A DNA stretch of 64,000 nucleotides. Origin: Mycobacterium sp. DL592. Its GTDB lineage: Bacteria; Actinomycetota; Actinomycetes; Mycobacteriales; Mycobacteriaceae. A model generated the notes under the pieces. That model saw nothing but the letters and a program-made list of their open reading frames with translations. It was not told the origin of the DNA and did no database searches. The translations under genes and the position numbers were made by a program. Of this stretch, positions 51,735 through 62,782 are shown one piece after another. Position 1 is the stretch's first letter. Each line of letters starts with the position of its first letter. The stretch covers positions 233,932 through 297,931 of the forward strand of contig NZ_CP050192.1 of assembly GCF_011694515.1 (NCBI RefSeq), given 5' to 3'.

Positions 51735-54700
51735 TTAGGCACTGATAACCGAAAATTTATTGGGGATGTTGGTGACATAGATGTCGCCAGTGTCGGGGTC
51801 GGCCGCTACCACGAGTGGAGAATTGCCGACGGGGATGGTGCCGATCGTGGTGTTGGTGTTGGGGTCGATCACCAACATCGTGCCGTCGGAGCGGGTGACG
51901 TAGACCCCGCGCCCGGGGCTGACCGCCATCCAGACCGGGACGTTTCCGACGGCTATGGTGCCGGTGACGGTGTTGGTGGTGGGGTTGATCACCGACACCG
52001 TGTTGTCACCGTAGTTGGCGACGTAGACGTCGCCGCCGGGGTTCACCGCCACCACGGTCGGATATTGGCCGACGTGAATCGGTGACCCGATCACCGTGTT
52101 GGTGGTGGGGTTGATCACCGACACCGTGTTGTCACCGTAGTTGGCGACGTAGACGTCGCCGCCGGGGTTGACCGCCACCCCGCCCGGGAGGTATCCGACG
52201 GCCACGGTGGCGGTGACGGTGTTGGTGGTGGGGTTGATCACCGACACCGTGTTGTCACCTTGGTTGGTGACGTAGATGTCGCCGCCGGGGTTCACCGCCA
52301 CAAGGGTCGGAGCGTTGCCGACGGCGATGGTGCCGGTGACGGTGTTGGTGGTGGGGTTGATCACCGACACCGTGTTGTCATCTTCGTTGGTGACGTAGAT
52401 GTCGCCGCCCGGGTTGATCGCCAGCCCACCCGGACGGTTGCCGAGGCCGATGGTGTGGATCACGGAATTGGTGGTGGGGTTGATCACCGACACCGTTTGG
52501 CTCATCTTGTTGAGGACGTAGATGTTGCCGCCCGGATTGACCGCCACCACGGCTGGAAGGTTGCCGACGTTGATGGTGGTGATGGTGCCCGCGGCACCGC
52601 CGGTCCCCGCCGTCCCACCGCTGCCGCCCTGGCTGCCCGACGGGGCGCTGCCGGCGCCGCCGGCACCACCGGGGGCGGCGAGTCCGGCGAACACCGCGCC
52701 CCCGACCCCGCCGGTGCCCCCGCTTCCGCCCGTGCCGCCGGTGCCCGCTTGTCCGGTGAGTCCGGTCGCGGCGCCGCCCGCGCCGCCTGTGCCGCCGAGC
52801 CCGCCGCTGGCGCCGGCGACGCCCCAACTCGCGCTGTCGGCTCCGGTCCCGCCGGTCCCGCCGGTCCCGCCGGTGCCGCCGGTCCCGCCGGCTCCATCGG
52901 CGCCGCCATCGGTGCCGCTGCCCGCCGCACCGGCTGCGCCGCCGGTTCCGCCCGTACCGCCGGTGCCGCCCGTGAGGGCGGTGGCATCCCCGGCGCCGCC
53001 GGTGCCGCCGGTGCCACCGGTGCCGCCGGTGCCGCCGGTGCCACCCTTCCCGCCCCCGACACCGCCGATTCCGGCACCGCCGGCACCGCCCTGACCGCCG
53101 GCTCCACCGGTGGCGCCACTCGCGCCGGTTCCACCGGGTGTGGCGCCGACCGCACCGGTGCCGCCCTCGCCGCCCTGCCCGCCGGCCCCGCCTGTGCCGC
53201 CGGTGCCGTTGACGCCGTCACCGCCGTAGAGTGCGGCGCCGCCGGCCGCCGTACCGCCGACACCACCTTGACCTGCGGCCCCACCGCTGCCGCCCTGGCC
53301 ACCGTTGCCGCCCGTTCCGGCCCCGTAGTAGGCGTCCGCGCCCGCGCCCGAGCCGCCATTGCCGCCGGCACCGCCATTGCCGCCGGCACCGCCGACGCCA
53401 CCCTGGCCACCAGTTCCGTTGGGCGACAATGCTTTTCCACCCGCGCCGCCCGCACCGCCAGCGCCACCAGATGACCCGGTACCACCGTCGGCACCGTTTT
53501 GCGAGGCGAACAGCAGCCACACCTTGTTGTTATGGGCGGTTGTGACATAGGCGCGGGTGCCGTCGGGGCTGATCGCCACCCCAGCCGGCTGGCTGCCGCC
53601 TATGTCCACGGTGCCCCCGACCCTGACCGTGTCGATCACCGTGTTACTGGCGGTGTCGATCACCGACACCGAGGACGAGTTGAAATTGGTGACGTAGGCG
53701 TACTTGCCGTTCGGGCTGAACGCCACGCTGCCCGGGCTGGCACCCACCGCAATGGCAGTGGGCAGCACGGAGTTTGTGGCGGTGTCGATCACGGCGACGG
53801 TGCCGTTGTTGACGTTGGTGACGTATGCGTATTTGCCGTCGGGGCTGACCGCCACCGCGTCCGCAGCACTGCCGACCGCGATCGTGGCGACCACGGTGTT
53901 GTACTTGCCGGTGCTGGCGTGGGACGGGTTGGTGTCGATTACCGATACGAACCCGGCGCCGTTGAGGTTGCTGGTGACGTAGGTGTAGTTGCCGTCGGGT
54001 GCGACCGCCACCCCGAGTTGAGGGCCGTTCACCGCGATGGTCGGGCCGACCATGTTTGTCATGGTGTCGATCACCGACACCGAGCTGCCGCTTGCATTGG
54101 CAATGTAGGCGTGGGTGCCGCTGATCGCCACCGCGATCGGATTTGGACCAACCTGCAGGACGGTCACGACCTTGTTGTAGGTGCTGGCGTCCGCTGGGTC
54201 GGTGCCGATCACCGACACCGTCCCGACCCCGACGTCGTTGTCGTCGTTGGGGACATAGGCGAAGCGGCCGTCGGGTGTAATCGCCAGCGCGATGCCGCTC
54301 GGGCCGGTGACGGTGTCGATGACGGTGTTGGTGGCCGTGTCGATGACGGACACCGACACCTTCCCGCTGTTGGCGACGTAGGCGCGGGTGCCGTCCGGCG
54401 TCAGCGCCACCCCCCCCGGCGCTTGCCCGACGGAGATGGGCAGGTCGGGGTTGAAGACGTTCAGCGGCAGCGCAGCAGTCCCGCCGGTGACGCCGGCAGT
54501 CCCGGCGCCGCCGTCGCCGCCCTTTCCGCCTTCACCGCCTTGGCCGCCATTGCCCCCCAGGGCGCCGCTGCTTCCACCCTTACCGCCCTGGCCGCCTTGG
54601 CCGCCGCCGTGGGTGGCATCGCCCTTGGCCCCGTCGCCGCCGGCTCCGCCCTGACCGCCCGTGCCGTAGCTGCCGGCGGCCCCCCCGTTGCCCCCGTTGC

Positions 54701-56825
54701 CGCCGTTGGTGCCGGGCGCGGCGTTGGCGGCGTCGTAGCCGGCGCCGCCAGTGCCGCCGTCGCCTCCGGAGGTGGGAATCTTGCCGTCGGCCGCGGTGTG
54801 GGTGCCGTCGCCGTTGTCGCCTCCGGCGCCGACCGATCCGGGGTCACCACCCTGGCCGCCGTCACCGCCGGTTGTGAATGCGGCGCTGGCGATTCCGCCG
54901 TTTCCGCCCTTGCCGCCCTGGCCCGCGTTCCCGCCGGTACCACCTTTCCCTGCGGCGCCGACGAGGGCTGCTGTGCTCGCGCCGCCGCCGGCACCGCCTT
55001 CACCGCCCCGCCCACCGCCGCCACCGGTGCCACCGGTACCGCCGGTACCGGCGGCCAGTGCTGTGGTGGCGTCCGCGCCGTTGCCTCCGTCGCCGCCGTG
55101 CCCGCCGGTGCCGCCGCTGCCGCCGGCGCCGCCCTGACCGCCGGTTCCGGTGGACGACAACGCCTTTCCGCCCGCGCCGCCGGCGCCGCCAGCCCCGCCT
55201 GCGCTGCCGGGACTGCCCGTGGTGCCATCCCGTGACGCGCTGAGCACCGACACGGTGTTGCTGCCGCTGTTGGTGATATATGCGTCGGCGCCGCTGACGG
55301 CCACCCCGATTGGGGCGTGGCCGGCGGCGATGGTGTCGATGACGGTGTTGGTGGTGGTGTCGATCACCGACACCGTGTTGGAGCCGCTGGTGGTGATGTA
55401 GGCGTAGGTGCCGCTGACGGCCACCCCGCGCGGACCGTTGCCGATGTCGATGGTGTTGGTGACGGTGTTGGTGGTGGTGTCGATCACCGACACGGTGTTG
55501 CTGACGATGTTGGTGATGTAGGCGTGGGTGCCGCTGACGGCCACCCCGAACGGCGTGTGGCCGACGTCGATGGTGTTGGTGACGGTGTTGGTGGTGGTGT
55601 CGATCACCGACACGGAGTTGCCGAACGCGTTGGTGATGTAGGCGTGGGTGCCGCTGACGGCCAACCCTCTCGGACTGCTGCCGACGTCGATGGTGTCGGT
55701 GACGGTGTTGGTGGTGGTGTCGATCACCGACACGGAGTTGCCGAACGCGTTGGTGATGTAGGCGTGGGTGCCGCTGACAGCCACCCCGTACGGCGTGTCG
55801 CCGACGTCGATGGTGTTGGTGACGGTGTTGGTGGTGGTGTCGATCACCGTCACCGTGTTGGAGTCGCTGTTGGTGATGTAGGCGTGGGTGCCGCTGACGG
55901 CCACCCCGCGCGGTCCTTTTCCGACGTCGATGGTGTTGGTGACGGTGTTGGTGGTGGTGTCGATCACCGACACGGTGTTGTCGTTGGAGTTGGTGATGTA
56001 GGCGTGGGTGCCGCTGACAGCCACCCCTTGCGGATTGCTACCGACAGGAATGATATCGGTGACCACGGTGAGCGGCAGCGCTGTCGATCCGCCGTCGATA
56101 CCGGCGGTGCCGGTGCCTCCGGTGCCGCCTTTGCCGCCCTGGCCGCCGACGCCGCCGTTGCCGGCGTGGGTGCCGCTGTCGCCGCCTGCTCCGCCTTGTC
56201 CGCCTTGTCCGCCGGGGGTGGTGGCGTCGCCGGTGGCGCCTTGGCCGCCAGCCCCGCCGGTTCCGCCTGACCCGTAGGTGCCGCCGGTGCCGCCGGCGCC
56301 GCCGTTTCCGCCGCGGGTGCCGGCGGGCAGGGTGGTGTCGGTGGCGCTGTTGTAGCCGTCGCCGCCGTTTCCGCCGTTGCCGCCGGTGGTGGCCGTGGTG
56401 CCGGGGGTGCCGGTGGCGCCGCCGGTGCCGCCGCTGCCCTGTCCGGGGGCCCCGCCGGTCCCGCCGGCCCCGACCGCACCGGGGTTACCGCCGTCCCCGC
56501 CGGCCGAGCCGTCGAGGTGGGTGGCGGTGCCCTCAGCGCCGCGGCCGCCGATGCCGCCGGCGCCGCTGGTGCCGCCCGTGCCGCCGGTCCCGCCGTCGCC
56601 TGAGGTTCCGGAGTTGGCGAACAGTAACAAGGTTCGGCCTTGTCCGGCTTGGCCGCCGGCCCCGCCGCTGCCGCCTTGGCCGCCGGCCCCGCCGGTGCCG
56701 CCGGTGCCGCCGGTGTGGGTGGGGTCGGTGGCGTCGGCGCCGGTTGCCCCGGTTCCGCCGGTCCCGCCGGTGCCGCCCTTACCGCCGACCCGCTGCTGCT
56801 CGTCAACCCCGGCGACTGCGCTCAC
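51735..56825 (-). CDS. Giant protein of three alternating PGRS and seven-bladed propeller modules
   Basis: 1,696 residues from GTG 56825 (GGGAG 7 nt upstream); the frame is open to 56903 but the extension is not protein-like. Layout in residues: PGRS-type GGTGGTGG region 14-255, propeller 1 255-533, PGRS 533-785, propeller 2 788-1112, PGRS 1112-1413, propeller 3 1413-1696. Each propeller has seven recognisable YVTN/SVID-type blades. No PE domain and no Sec signal are visible, so the export route is unknown (type VII or other). PE_PGRS proteins are surface-exposed in pathogenic mycobacteria; the propellers could bind ligands. High repeat content makes assembly errors possible. Confidence 0.85.
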   Translation of the reverse strand: MSAVAGVDEQQRVGGKGGTGGTGGTGATGADATDPTHTGGTGGTGGAGGQGGSGGAGGQAGQGRTLLLFANSGTSGDGGTGGTGGTSGAGGIGGRGAEGTATHLDGSAGGDGGNPGAVGAGGTGGAPGQGSGGTGGATGTPGTTATTGGNGGNGGDGYNSATDTTLPAGTRGGNGGAGGTGGTYGSGGTGGAGGQGATGDATTPGGQGGQGGAGGDSGTHAGNGGVGGQGGKGGTGGTGTAGIDGGSTALPLTVVTDIIPVGSNPQGVAVSGTHAYITNSNDNTVSVIDTTTNTVTNTIDVGKGPRGVAVSGTHAYITNSDSNTVTVIDTTTNTVTNTIDVGDTPYGVAVSGTHAYITNAFGNSVSVIDTTTNTVTDTIDVGSSPRGLAVSGTHAYITNAFGNSVSVIDTTTNTVTNTIDVGHTPFGVAVSGTHAYITNIVSNTVSVIDTTTNTVTNTIDIGNGPRGVAVSGTYAYITTSGSNTVSVIDTTTNTVIDTIAAGHAPIGVAVSGADAYITNSGSNTVSVLSASRDGTTGSPGSAGGAGGAGGAGGKALSSTGTGGQGGAGGSGGTGGHGGDGGNGADATTALAAGTGGTGGTGGGGGRGGEGGAGGGASTAALVGAAGKGGTGGNAGQGGKGGNGGIASAAFTTGGDGGQGGDPGSVGAGGDNGDGTHTAADGKIPTSGGDGGTGGAGYDAANAAPGTNGGNGGNGGAAGSYGTGGQGGAGGDGAKGDATHGGGQGGQGGKGGSSGALGGNGGQGGEGGKGGDGGAGTAGVTGGTAALPLNVFNPDLPISVGQAPGGVALTPDGTRAYVANSGKVSVSVIDTATNTVIDTVTGPSGIALAITPDGRFAYVPNDDNDVGVGTVSVIGTDPADASTYNKVVTVLQVGPNPIAVAISGTHAYIANASGSSVSVIDTMTNMVGPTIAVNGPQLGVAVAPDGNYTYVTSNLNGAGFVSVIDTNPSHASTGKYNTVVATIAVGSAADAVAVSPDGKYAYVTNVNNGTVAVIDTATNSVLPTAIAVGASPGSVAFSPNGKYAYVTNFNSSSVSVIDTASNTVIDTVRVGGTVDIGGSQPAGVAISPDGTRAYVTTAHNNKVWLLFASQNGADGGTGSSGGAGGAGGAGGKALSPNGTGGQGGVGGAGGNGGAGGNGGSGAGADAYYGAGTGGNGGQGGSGGAAGQGGVGGTAAGGAALYGGDGVNGTGGTGGAGGQGGEGGTGAVGATPGGTGASGATGGAGGQGGAGGAGIGGVGGGKGGTGGTGGTGGTGGTGGAGDATALTGGTGGTGGTGGAAGAAGSGTDGGADGAGGTGGTGGTGGTGGTGADSASWGVAGASGGLGGTGGAGGAATGLTGQAGTGGTGGSGGTGGVGGAVFAGLAAPGGAGGAGSAPSGSQGGSGGTAGTGGAAGTITTINVGNLPAVVAVNPGGNIYVLNKMSQTVSVINPTTNSVIHTIGLGNRPGGLAINPGGDIYVTNEDDNTVSVINPTTNTVTGTIAVGNAPTLVAVNPGGDIYVTNQGDNTVSVINPTTNTVTATVAVGYLPGGVAVNPGGDVYVANYGDNTVSVINPTTNTVIGSPIHVGQYPTVVAVNPGGDVYVANYGDNTVSVINPTTNTVTGTIAVGNVPVWMAVSPGRGVYVTRSDGTMLVIDPNTNTTIGTIPVGNSPLVVAADPDTGDIYVTNIPNKFSVISA
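55240..56070 (-). repeat. 120-bp tandem coding repeat (propeller 1)
   Basis: Seven 120-bp units encode near-identical 40-residue blades with core [13 protein letters not shown] and [17 protein letters not shown]. Only the loop triplets (for example KGP, DTP, SSP, HTP, NGP) vary. Units 3 and 4 even share the same AFGNSVSV loop. The low divergence points to recent amplification or gene conversion. Confidence 0.85.
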
Positions 56826-57158
56826 GGCGCGCTCCCTATTTGCCCACGGCGCGGCCCCGACACCACGCACTCGTGAAAATGCAAACACACCCCACGACAC
56901 CACGCCCGACTAATCGTCTGTTTGCGAGAAAGTTCCCCGCTGGTTCACAACCTCAATGGCGCGCCGTCATTACCGAGCGACTTCCCGGCTCCTGACATGA
57001 GTGAACGCCACAGAATCCCGAGGGCGTCGAGCTACCCCAGAGGAGGTGAGCCGGCCGTCGAAAAAAGTTAGCCACGAGAAGGCGCCAGGGTCACGGCCAC
57101 GCCGCGAAACGACAACGCCCCGACCGCATCTCTACGAATCAGGGCCTTGTTCACACTG
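56826..57158. other. Gene-free stretch upstream of the giant gene
   Basis: 333 nt between the GTG of the PGRS-propeller gene and tRNA-Pro. It should contain the promoter of the giant gene, but I see no clear -35/-10 pair. Only unlikely short frames are open. An AAAAAA run and GAGGAGGTGAG (around 57041-57051, plus strand) do not precede a usable ORF. Confidence 0.5.
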
Positions 57159-57232
<74 letters not shown>

Positions 57233-57395
57233 CGTGAAGCCACGACAGCGTATCGCACCCGCCCCGCGGGAAGCCAAACGGCTTGTCAGGCGCCCGACAC
57301 AACTGATCAGCCGATGCGGGAAGCATCTGGCTTGTCGGTGGTGTTGAGCACACTAACGGCGTAACGACAACGCCGGCAGGCGAAAGGTGGGGCGG

Positions 57396-57566
57396 ATGAT
57401 GACCGCTTTGGGGGCCGTGGTGTACGGGGGATTCTTTCTGCTTGCCGCGCTGTGGCTGGTGGTGACCGGCGACTACGACGAGGTTGACGACACCGCTGGT
57501 GACCAGCCGCAGGAGCGTTCGAACTCGGCCAACGGGCCGGTCTGCTCGCTCGGATCCATGTTGTGA
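57396..57566 (+). CDS. Possible small membrane protein, tail-to-tail overlap with cds1
   Basis: A 56-codon ORF (too short for routine calls) begins at ATGATG 57396/57399 after AAAGGTGGGG. Residues 4-23 form a hydrophobic segment ([19 protein letters not shown]), then an acidic stretch GDYDEVDD. The last 94 nt overlap the 3' end of cds1 on the other strand. The first 26 codons lie in otherwise free sequence and look protein-like; the overlapped part may be spurious. Confidence 0.4.
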   Translation: MMTALGAVVYGGFFLLAALWLVVTGDYDEVDDTAGDQPQERSNSANGPVCSLGSML

Positions 57567-58594
57567 GCGGCTAGCCACTGCGCGTTGTAATACGTATCGG
57601 CATACCGGTCGCCGCTGTCGGCGATCAGCGTGACCACCGATCCGCTGGCACCCCTGGCGACCATCTCGCTCAGCAGGCTGAACGCGCCCCACACGTTCGT
57701 GCCCGTCGACGGTCCCACCCGGCGGCCGAGCACCTTCGAGACATGATGTGCCGCCGCGATGGAGGCCACGTCCGGGATCTGCTCCATGCGGTCGACGACA
57801 TCAGGCAAGAACGACGGCTCCACCCGCGGCCTGCCGATGCCCTCGATCCGTGAGGACGCCTCGATGACCACGTCCCGTCGCCCCCGGACATAGGAGGGGA
57901 AGAACGCCGAGTTCTCCGGGTCGACGACACACAGTCGCGTGCTGCAGCGCCGATACCGGATGTAGCGCCCGATCGTGGCACTGGTGCCGCCGGTGCCCGC
58001 GCCGACCACGATCCACGACGGGATCGGGTGCGGCTCCTCGATCATCTGCTCGAAGATCGACTCGGCGATGTTGTTGTTGCCACGCCAGTCGGTGGCCCGC
58101 TCGGCGTTGGTGAATTGGTCCAGATAGTGCCCGCCCGTCTCATGGGCGATGCGTGCAGCCTCGGCATACACCTCGCCGGGATGATCAACGAAATGGCAAC
58201 GGCCACCTTGTGATTCGATGAGCGCGGTCTTGGACGGACTCGTCGAGGCAGGCATCACCGCAACGAACGGCAGACCGAGCAGCGCAGCGAAATAGGCTTC
58301 CGACACCGCGGTGGATCCCGAGGAGGCCTCCACCACCGTGGTGTGTTCGCCGATCCAGCCGTTGCAGAGGCTGTACAGAAACAGGGAACGAGCCAGCCGG
58401 TGCTTGAGGCTGCCGGTGATATGCGTCGACTCGTCTTTGAGATAAAGCTGCACGTCGACTCGATCGCACCACGACGACGGCAACGGATAGCGCAGCAGAT
58501 GCGTGTCGGCACTACGACGCGCGTCGGCCTCGATCAACCGGATCGCATCGTTGACCCAGTTTCGGGACCTGCTGTGGACGGCGACGCTACTCAT
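57473..58594 (-). CDS. cds1: L-cysteine desulfhydrase Cds1 (PLP-dependent)
   Basis: 373 residues from ATG 58594; a frame open to 58666 overlaps the metallophosphoesterase and is rejected. Fold-type II PLP enzyme related to cysteine synthase. The Schiff-base lysine is about K64 in TGSLKHRLA, the substrate loop [11 protein letters not shown] and the phosphate-binding [12 protein letters not shown] are present. It degrades cysteine to pyruvate, ammonia and H2S; the Rv3684 homologue in M. tuberculosis has that activity. 13 nt separate it from the metallophosphoesterase. Confidence 0.88.
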   Translation of the reverse strand: MSSVAVHSRSRNWVNDAIRLIEADARRSADTHLLRYPLPSSWCDRVDVQLYLKDESTHITGSLKHRLARSLFLYSLCNGWIGEHTTVVEASSGSTAVSEAYFAALLGLPFVAVMPASTSPSKTALIESQGGRCHFVDHPGEVYAEAARIAHETGGHYLDQFTNAERATDWRGNNNIAESIFEQMIEEPHPIPSWIVVGAGTGGTSATIGRYIRYRRCSTRLCVVDPENSAFFPSYVRGRRDVVIEASSRIEGIGRPRVEPSFLPDVVDRMEQIPDVASIAAAHHVSKVLGRRVGPSTGTNVWGAFSLLSEMVARGASGSVVTLIADSGDRYADTYYNAQWLAAHNMDPSEQTGPLAEFERSCGWSPAVSSTSS

Positions 58595-58607
58595 CGCCGG
58601 TGAGCTT

Positions 58608-59591
58608 TCAGCGGACGGAGGCGGTCGGGCTGGAGCGCACCACGTTGCGTGTCTGGTCATGCCCACCGGTCGGTGCGGCCACCAGCGTCAGCAGCGTGGC
58701 CTCGGGCCGGCAGCAGAACCGGAACGGCGCGTACGGCGAGGTGCCGATGCCGGCCGACACGTGCAGGGCGGTGTCGACACCCCAGCGCGACGCGCCCTTG
58801 GCCCTCTTCCGGTCGATATCGCAGTTGGTGGCCAGCGCGCCGTAGAACGGCAGGCACAGCTGACCGCCGTGAGTGTGCCCGGCCATGATCAGCTGATAGC
58901 CGTCGGCGGCGAATCGGTCCAGCACGCGAGTGTAGGGGGCGTGCGTCACGCCCAGGCTCAGATTGGCGATCGGGTTGGGTGCACCGGCCACGGTGTCGTA
59001 GCGGTCGCGCTCGAGATGGGCGTCGTCGACTCCGGCCGCGGCGATCGTCAGGCCCGCCACCTCGAACTCGCGGCGGTTGTGGGTCAGGTCGAGCCAGCCC
59101 CGCTCGGTGAACGCCGCCCGCAGATCCTGCCAGGGCAGCGGCTTTCCCAGCACGCGATGGTCGGGATCGGTGAGGTACTTGGCCGGGTTCTTCAGCCGCG
59201 GTGCGAAATAGTCGTTGCTGCCGAAGACGAACACACCGGGGAACGACAACAGATCACCGATCGACTGCACCACCGCGGGGACGGCCTTGGGGTGCGACAG
59301 GTTGTCGCCGGTGTTGACGACCAGATCGGGTTCCCAGCGGGCCAGTTCGCGCAGCCAGGCCTGCTTGTGACGCTGGCTGGGACGCATGTGGATATCGCTG
59401 AGGTGCAGCACCCGCAGCGGCGTGGAGCCGGGTGTCAGCACCGGCATGGTCACCTCGCGCACGACGAACGCATTGCGCTCGATCACCGTGGCGTAGCCGA
59501 CCGCGAGCGCGGCCGATCCTGCGGCTACAAGCGCGGAGGATTTCACCGCTGAAGGCACAGCCATAGGTGCCAGCGTACTGCCAACAGGCAA
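58608..59591 (-). CDS. Calcineurin-like metallophosphoesterase, Rv3683-like
   Basis: 327 residues. An N-terminal hydrophobic segment (about 15-33) may anchor it to the membrane with the enzyme outside. Metal motifs are all present: [22 protein letters not shown] (the G-N-D/H block), GVTHAP and [10 protein letters not shown]. Close to YkuE-type membrane phosphoesterases. ATG 59564 is an alternative start. It lies between ponA2 and cds1, all leftward, probably one operon. Confidence 0.9.
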   Translation of the reverse strand: MPVGSTLAPMAVPSAVKSSALVAAGSAALAVGYATVIERNAFVVREVTMPVLTPGSTPLRVLHLSDIHMRPSQRHKQAWLRELARWEPDLVVNTGDNLSHPKAVPAVVQSIGDLLSFPGVFVFGSNDYFAPRLKNPAKYLTDPDHRVLGKPLPWQDLRAAFTERGWLDLTHNRREFEVAGLTIAAAGVDDAHLERDRYDTVAGAPNPIANLSLGVTHAPYTRVLDRFAADGYQLIMAGHTHGGQLCLPFYGALATNCDIDRKRAKGASRWGVDTALHVSAGIGTSPYAPFRFCCRPEATLLTLVAAPTGGHDQTRNVVRSSPTASVR

Positions 59592-59639
59592 TGGTCAGCG
59601 GGTCGAGGCCGCTGTGAACATCCCTACGTCAGACAGACG

Positions 59640-62066
59640 TCACGGTGGTGGGGGCGGTGCCAGCAGCGGGATCGTGATCGGCGGCAGGCCCGGAATCTCC
59701 ACCACTGTGACCGCCGGCGGCGGCAGCCCGTCGACACCCGGCGGTGCACCCGGCGGGGGTGGCGGGGGAGCCGGCGGGATGCCGTTGCTGGTCTGGATCG
59801 TCACAATCGAGCCGGGTACCGTCTGCCCGCCCGGCGACGTGCCCACCACGCTGCCTGCCGGTGCCGCACTGTTGACCGGCGTGGCCTGGTCGGCCACCTG
59901 GAAACCGGCGTCCTTGAGCCGTTGCCGGGCACTGTCCACGGTCAGACCGGCCACACTGGGCACCTTGGACCCCGGAGCGCCGTCGACGTAGCGCGGATCC
60001 GTCGGCGGCATCGTGACGTCGCCGAAGCTTTGCGCGATCGGCATCATCGCGGTGAACCACGTCTTGGCGGGCTCGTTGCCGCCGTAGAGGTTGCCGTCGC
60101 CGCACTGCCGCAGCGGCCACGAGCACAGATCCGACGGGTTAGGGGAGTCGTCGTAGATGTAGTTGGCCGCCGCGTAGCGGTTGGTGTAGCCCAGAAAACC
60201 GGAGGACCGGTGCGCCTCGGTGGTGCCGGTCTTGCCCGACATCGGCAGGTTCCAGCCGACCGAACCGGCCGAGTTGGCCGCCGTGCCGCTGACGTCGTCC
60301 TTGCTCAGGGCGTTCGACAAGGTGTTGGCCAACCCCTCGGGCACCACCTGGTCGCACGTCTCGGTGGTGACGGCGACCTCGTTGCCGTGCCGGTCGTAGA
60401 GCTTGTCGATCGGGTTGGGCGGGCACCACACACCACCGGAGGCCAGGGTGGCCGCGACGTTGGACAGTTCGAGAGCGTTGACCTCGATCGGGCCCAGGGT
60501 GAACGAACCCAGGTTCTGCCGCTTGACGAAGTCGGCGAGGCTCTCGTTGGTCTCCGGGTCATACGGGCGGGCGGTGCCCGGCTCCGCATAGGACCGCAGG
60601 CCCAGCTTGACGGCCATGTCGACGGTGCGTTGCACACCGACCTGCGAGATGAGCTTGGCGAACGCCGTGTTCGGCGATGTTGCTAGCGCGTCGGTCACGC
60701 TCATCGAGCCGCGGTAGTTGCCGGCGTTCTGCACACACCAGGTGTCGCGGGGGCAGCCTTTGGCGCCGCCGCTGCCCAGGCCCTTGGCCTCAAAGCGCAC
60801 CGGCGCATCGAGGTTGGCGTTGATACCCAGCCCCATGTCGAGAGCCGCGGCGGTGGTGAAGATCTTGAAAATCGACCCGGCGCCGTCGCCGACGAGGGAG
60901 AACGGCTGCGGCTGCATGGTTTCGCCGGCCGCGGTGTTCAGCCCGTAGGTGCGGTTGCTGACCATGGCGACCACCGGGTGCGCCGTCTTGCCGGGCAGGA
61001 CCACACTCATCACGCTCGCGATGCCCTGGATGTCTGGGGGCGCCAGCGAGTTGACGGCCTGCTTGGCAGAGTTCTGCACATCCGGGTCCAGGGTGGTCTT
61101 GATCAGGTAGCCGCCCTTGGACAGCTGTTCCTTGCTGATGCCGGCGCGCGCCAGATACTCCTGCACGTAGTCGCAGAAGAAGGCGCGATCGCCTGCGGCG
61201 ATGCAGCCGCGCGGCAGCTCGTTGGGCTGAGGCAGGACGCCCAGCGGCTGCTCCTTGGCGACGCGCAGCTCGTCGGCCTTGTCCGGGAGGTTCTCGATCA
61301 TGGTGTCGAGCACCAGGTTTCGGCGGGCCAGCGCGCCGTCGGGGTTGGTGTAGGGGTTCAGCGCACTCGTCGACTGCACCAGGCCCGCCAGCAGCGCCGC
61401 CTGCTGCCAGTTCAGGGCGGAGGCGTCGATGCCGAAGTAGGTCTGCGCGGCGTCTTGAATTCCGAAGGCGCCGTTGCCGAACGAGACGAGGTTGAGGTAG
61501 CGGGTCAGGATCTCCGGCTTGGTGAACGTCTTGTCGAGTGTGAGCGCCATCCGGATCTCACGCAGCTTGCGCGCCGGCGTGGTCTCGATGGCGGCACGCT
61601 TCTCGGCGTCGGTCTGGGCGATCACCAGCAGCTGGTAGTTCTTGACGTACTGCTGCTCGATGGTCGACCCGCCGCGGGTGTCGAGATCCCCGGACGCGTA
61701 TCCGGCCAGGCCTGTCAGGGTGCCCTTCCAGTCGACACCATTGTGTTCGGCAAACCTCTTGTCCTCGATGGACACGATTGCCAGTTTCATGGTGTCGGCG
61801 ATTTTGTCGCTGGGGATCTCGAACCGGCGCTGCGAGTAGAGCCACGCGATCGTGTTGCCCTTGGCGTCAACCATCGTCGTCACCGCGGGCACCTCACCCT
61901 CGACCAATTGGGCCGAACCGTTGGCCACGACGTCGGAGGCCCGGTTGGATACCAGGCCCAGTCCGCCGACCACCGGGAACAGGAGCGCCGCCATGATCAC
62001 GCTGGCCAATAGGCAGCACCAGGCCAGCTTGATGATCGTGGCGCCGGCCGGGGGGCGTTCCGACAT
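59640..62066 (-). CDS. ponA2: Class A penicillin-binding protein PonA2
   Basis: 808 residues. Order: cytosolic start, TM (about 15-37), glycosyltransferase 51 domain (IEDKRFAEHNGVDWKGT, RGGSTIEQQYVKNY), transpeptidase with SxxK in GSIFKIFTTAAALD, SxN in TSPNTAF and KTG in MSGKTGTTEAHRSSG, then one PASTA domain (VPSVAGLTVDSARQRLKDAG) and a Pro-rich tail of about 40 residues. It polymerises and crosslinks peptidoglycan; in mycobacteria it aids survival in non-replicating or stress states. Divergent from whiB4. Confidence 0.95.
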   Translation of the reverse strand: MSERPPAGATIIKLAWCCLLASVIMAALLFPVVGGLGLVSNRASDVVANGSAQLVEGEVPAVTTMVDAKGNTIAWLYSQRRFEIPSDKIADTMKLAIVSIEDKRFAEHNGVDWKGTLTGLAGYASGDLDTRGGSTIEQQYVKNYQLLVIAQTDAEKRAAIETTPARKLREIRMALTLDKTFTKPEILTRYLNLVSFGNGAFGIQDAAQTYFGIDASALNWQQAALLAGLVQSTSALNPYTNPDGALARRNLVLDTMIENLPDKADELRVAKEQPLGVLPQPNELPRGCIAAGDRAFFCDYVQEYLARAGISKEQLSKGGYLIKTTLDPDVQNSAKQAVNSLAPPDIQGIASVMSVVLPGKTAHPVVAMVSNRTYGLNTAAGETMQPQPFSLVGDGAGSIFKIFTTAAALDMGLGINANLDAPVRFEAKGLGSGGAKGCPRDTWCVQNAGNYRGSMSVTDALATSPNTAFAKLISQVGVQRTVDMAVKLGLRSYAEPGTARPYDPETNESLADFVKRQNLGSFTLGPIEVNALELSNVAATLASGGVWCPPNPIDKLYDRHGNEVAVTTETCDQVVPEGLANTLSNALSKDDVSGTAANSAGSVGWNLPMSGKTGTTEAHRSSGFLGYTNRYAAANYIYDDSPNPSDLCSWPLRQCGDGNLYGGNEPAKTWFTAMMPIAQSFGDVTMPPTDPRYVDGAPGSKVPSVAGLTVDSARQRLKDAGFQVADQATPVNSAAPAGSVVGTSPGGQTVPGSIVTIQTSNGIPPAPPPPPPGAPPGVDGLPPPAVTVVEIPGLPPITIPLLAPPPPP

Positions 62067-62367
62067 GGGTACAGAGTACTGACGACCTTTTGGGTCTTGC
62101 GTGCCGTCCCGGCTGGGGCAATGATGGCGGCGGGGAATTTACGGGGGGGTTAGAAATGGCAGCTCACGCCAAATTTCGGCTGGGCCTGGACGATCGTCCC
62201 AAAAAACCTGTGATCTAACTGTTGCGCAAACGATACCTGACCACCTAACTTAAACAGACAGTGCGATTCAGGTAACACTAAGGATCGCAATGTGGCGTAG
62301 ATCGCATGCACGTTCTACTGCTGAAGAGTGAGCCGCCCAGTGGCGGCCCGGACGAAGGGGATCGCCG
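62067..62367. other. Divergent control region of ponA2 and whiB4
   Basis: 301 nt, partly A/T-rich (62150-62290), between the starts of ponA2 and whiB4. No ORF of note. It must carry both promoters. TAACACTAAG and CTAACTT stretches around 62240-62285 could hold -10 elements, but I cannot assign them with confidence. Confidence 0.5.
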
Positions 62368-62721
62368 GTGTCAGCTACTCGGCCCGCTGCCCGCAGGACC
62401 AGCGCAGTTTCGGTACACGGTTCCATCCACGGCGCGGACGGCGAAGCCCGCATCGCCTGGGTATCCAAGGCTCTGTGCCGATCCACTGATCCTGATGAGC
62501 TCTTCGTTCGTGGTGCGGCCCAGCGCAAAGCGGCCGTCATCTGCCGTCATTGCCCGGTCATGGCCGAGTGCGGCGCCGACGCCCTGGACAACCGGGTGGA
62601 ATTCGGTGTGTGGGGCGGCATGACCGAACGTCAGCGCCGCGCTCTGCTCAAGCAGCACCCCGAGGTCGTGTCCTGGTCGGAGTTTTTTTCCTCGCAGCGC
62701 AAGCACCGCAGCGTCAGCTAA
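62368..62721 (+). CDS. whiB4: WhiB4 iron-sulfur redox regulator
   Basis: 117 residues from GTG 62368. The four cluster-binding Cys are C37, C59, C62 and C68 (ALCRST, CRHCPVMAEC), and the WhiB turn is GVWGGMTERQRR (80-91). The stretch ELFVRGAAQRKAAVICRHCPV is nearly identical to what I recall for M. tuberculosis WhiB4. It binds a [4Fe-4S] cluster that reacts with O2/NO; the apo-form acts as a DNA-binding, condensing or thiol-disulfide protein. It sits between ponA2 and the ArsA pair in the same order as M. tuberculosis. Confidence 0.96.
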   Translation: MSATRPAARRTSAVSVHGSIHGADGEARIAWVSKALCRSTDPDELFVRGAAQRKAAVICRHCPVMAECGADALDNRVEFGVWGGMTERQRRALLKQHPEVVSWSEFFSSQRKHRSVS

Positions 62722-62735
62722 TTCTCAGCTCTCCC

Positions 62736-62749
62736 GGGGCGCTCGCCCC
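62736..62749. terminator. Short hairpin between whiB4 and the ArsA-like gene
   Basis: GGGGC/GCCCC (62736-62740, 62745-62749) with a 4-nt loop between convergent genes, followed by an A/T-rich AAATATT. Weak on its own. Confidence 0.4.
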
Positions 62750-62782
62750 AGGCAAATATTCGTCCGCGTCAAACGCGAACAG

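Noticed and set aside
53499-55235. Plus-strand open frame of 578 codons within the PGRS-propeller gene
   Set aside because: It is the complement of regular GGC/GCC repeats and starts in no plausible context; the minus-strand frame has recognisable blades.
56823-56903. PE domain at the N-terminus of the giant PGRS-type protein
   Set aside because: The upstream extension ([11 protein letters not shown]...) has no PE signature and the likely start is GTG 56825, so no PE domain is present.
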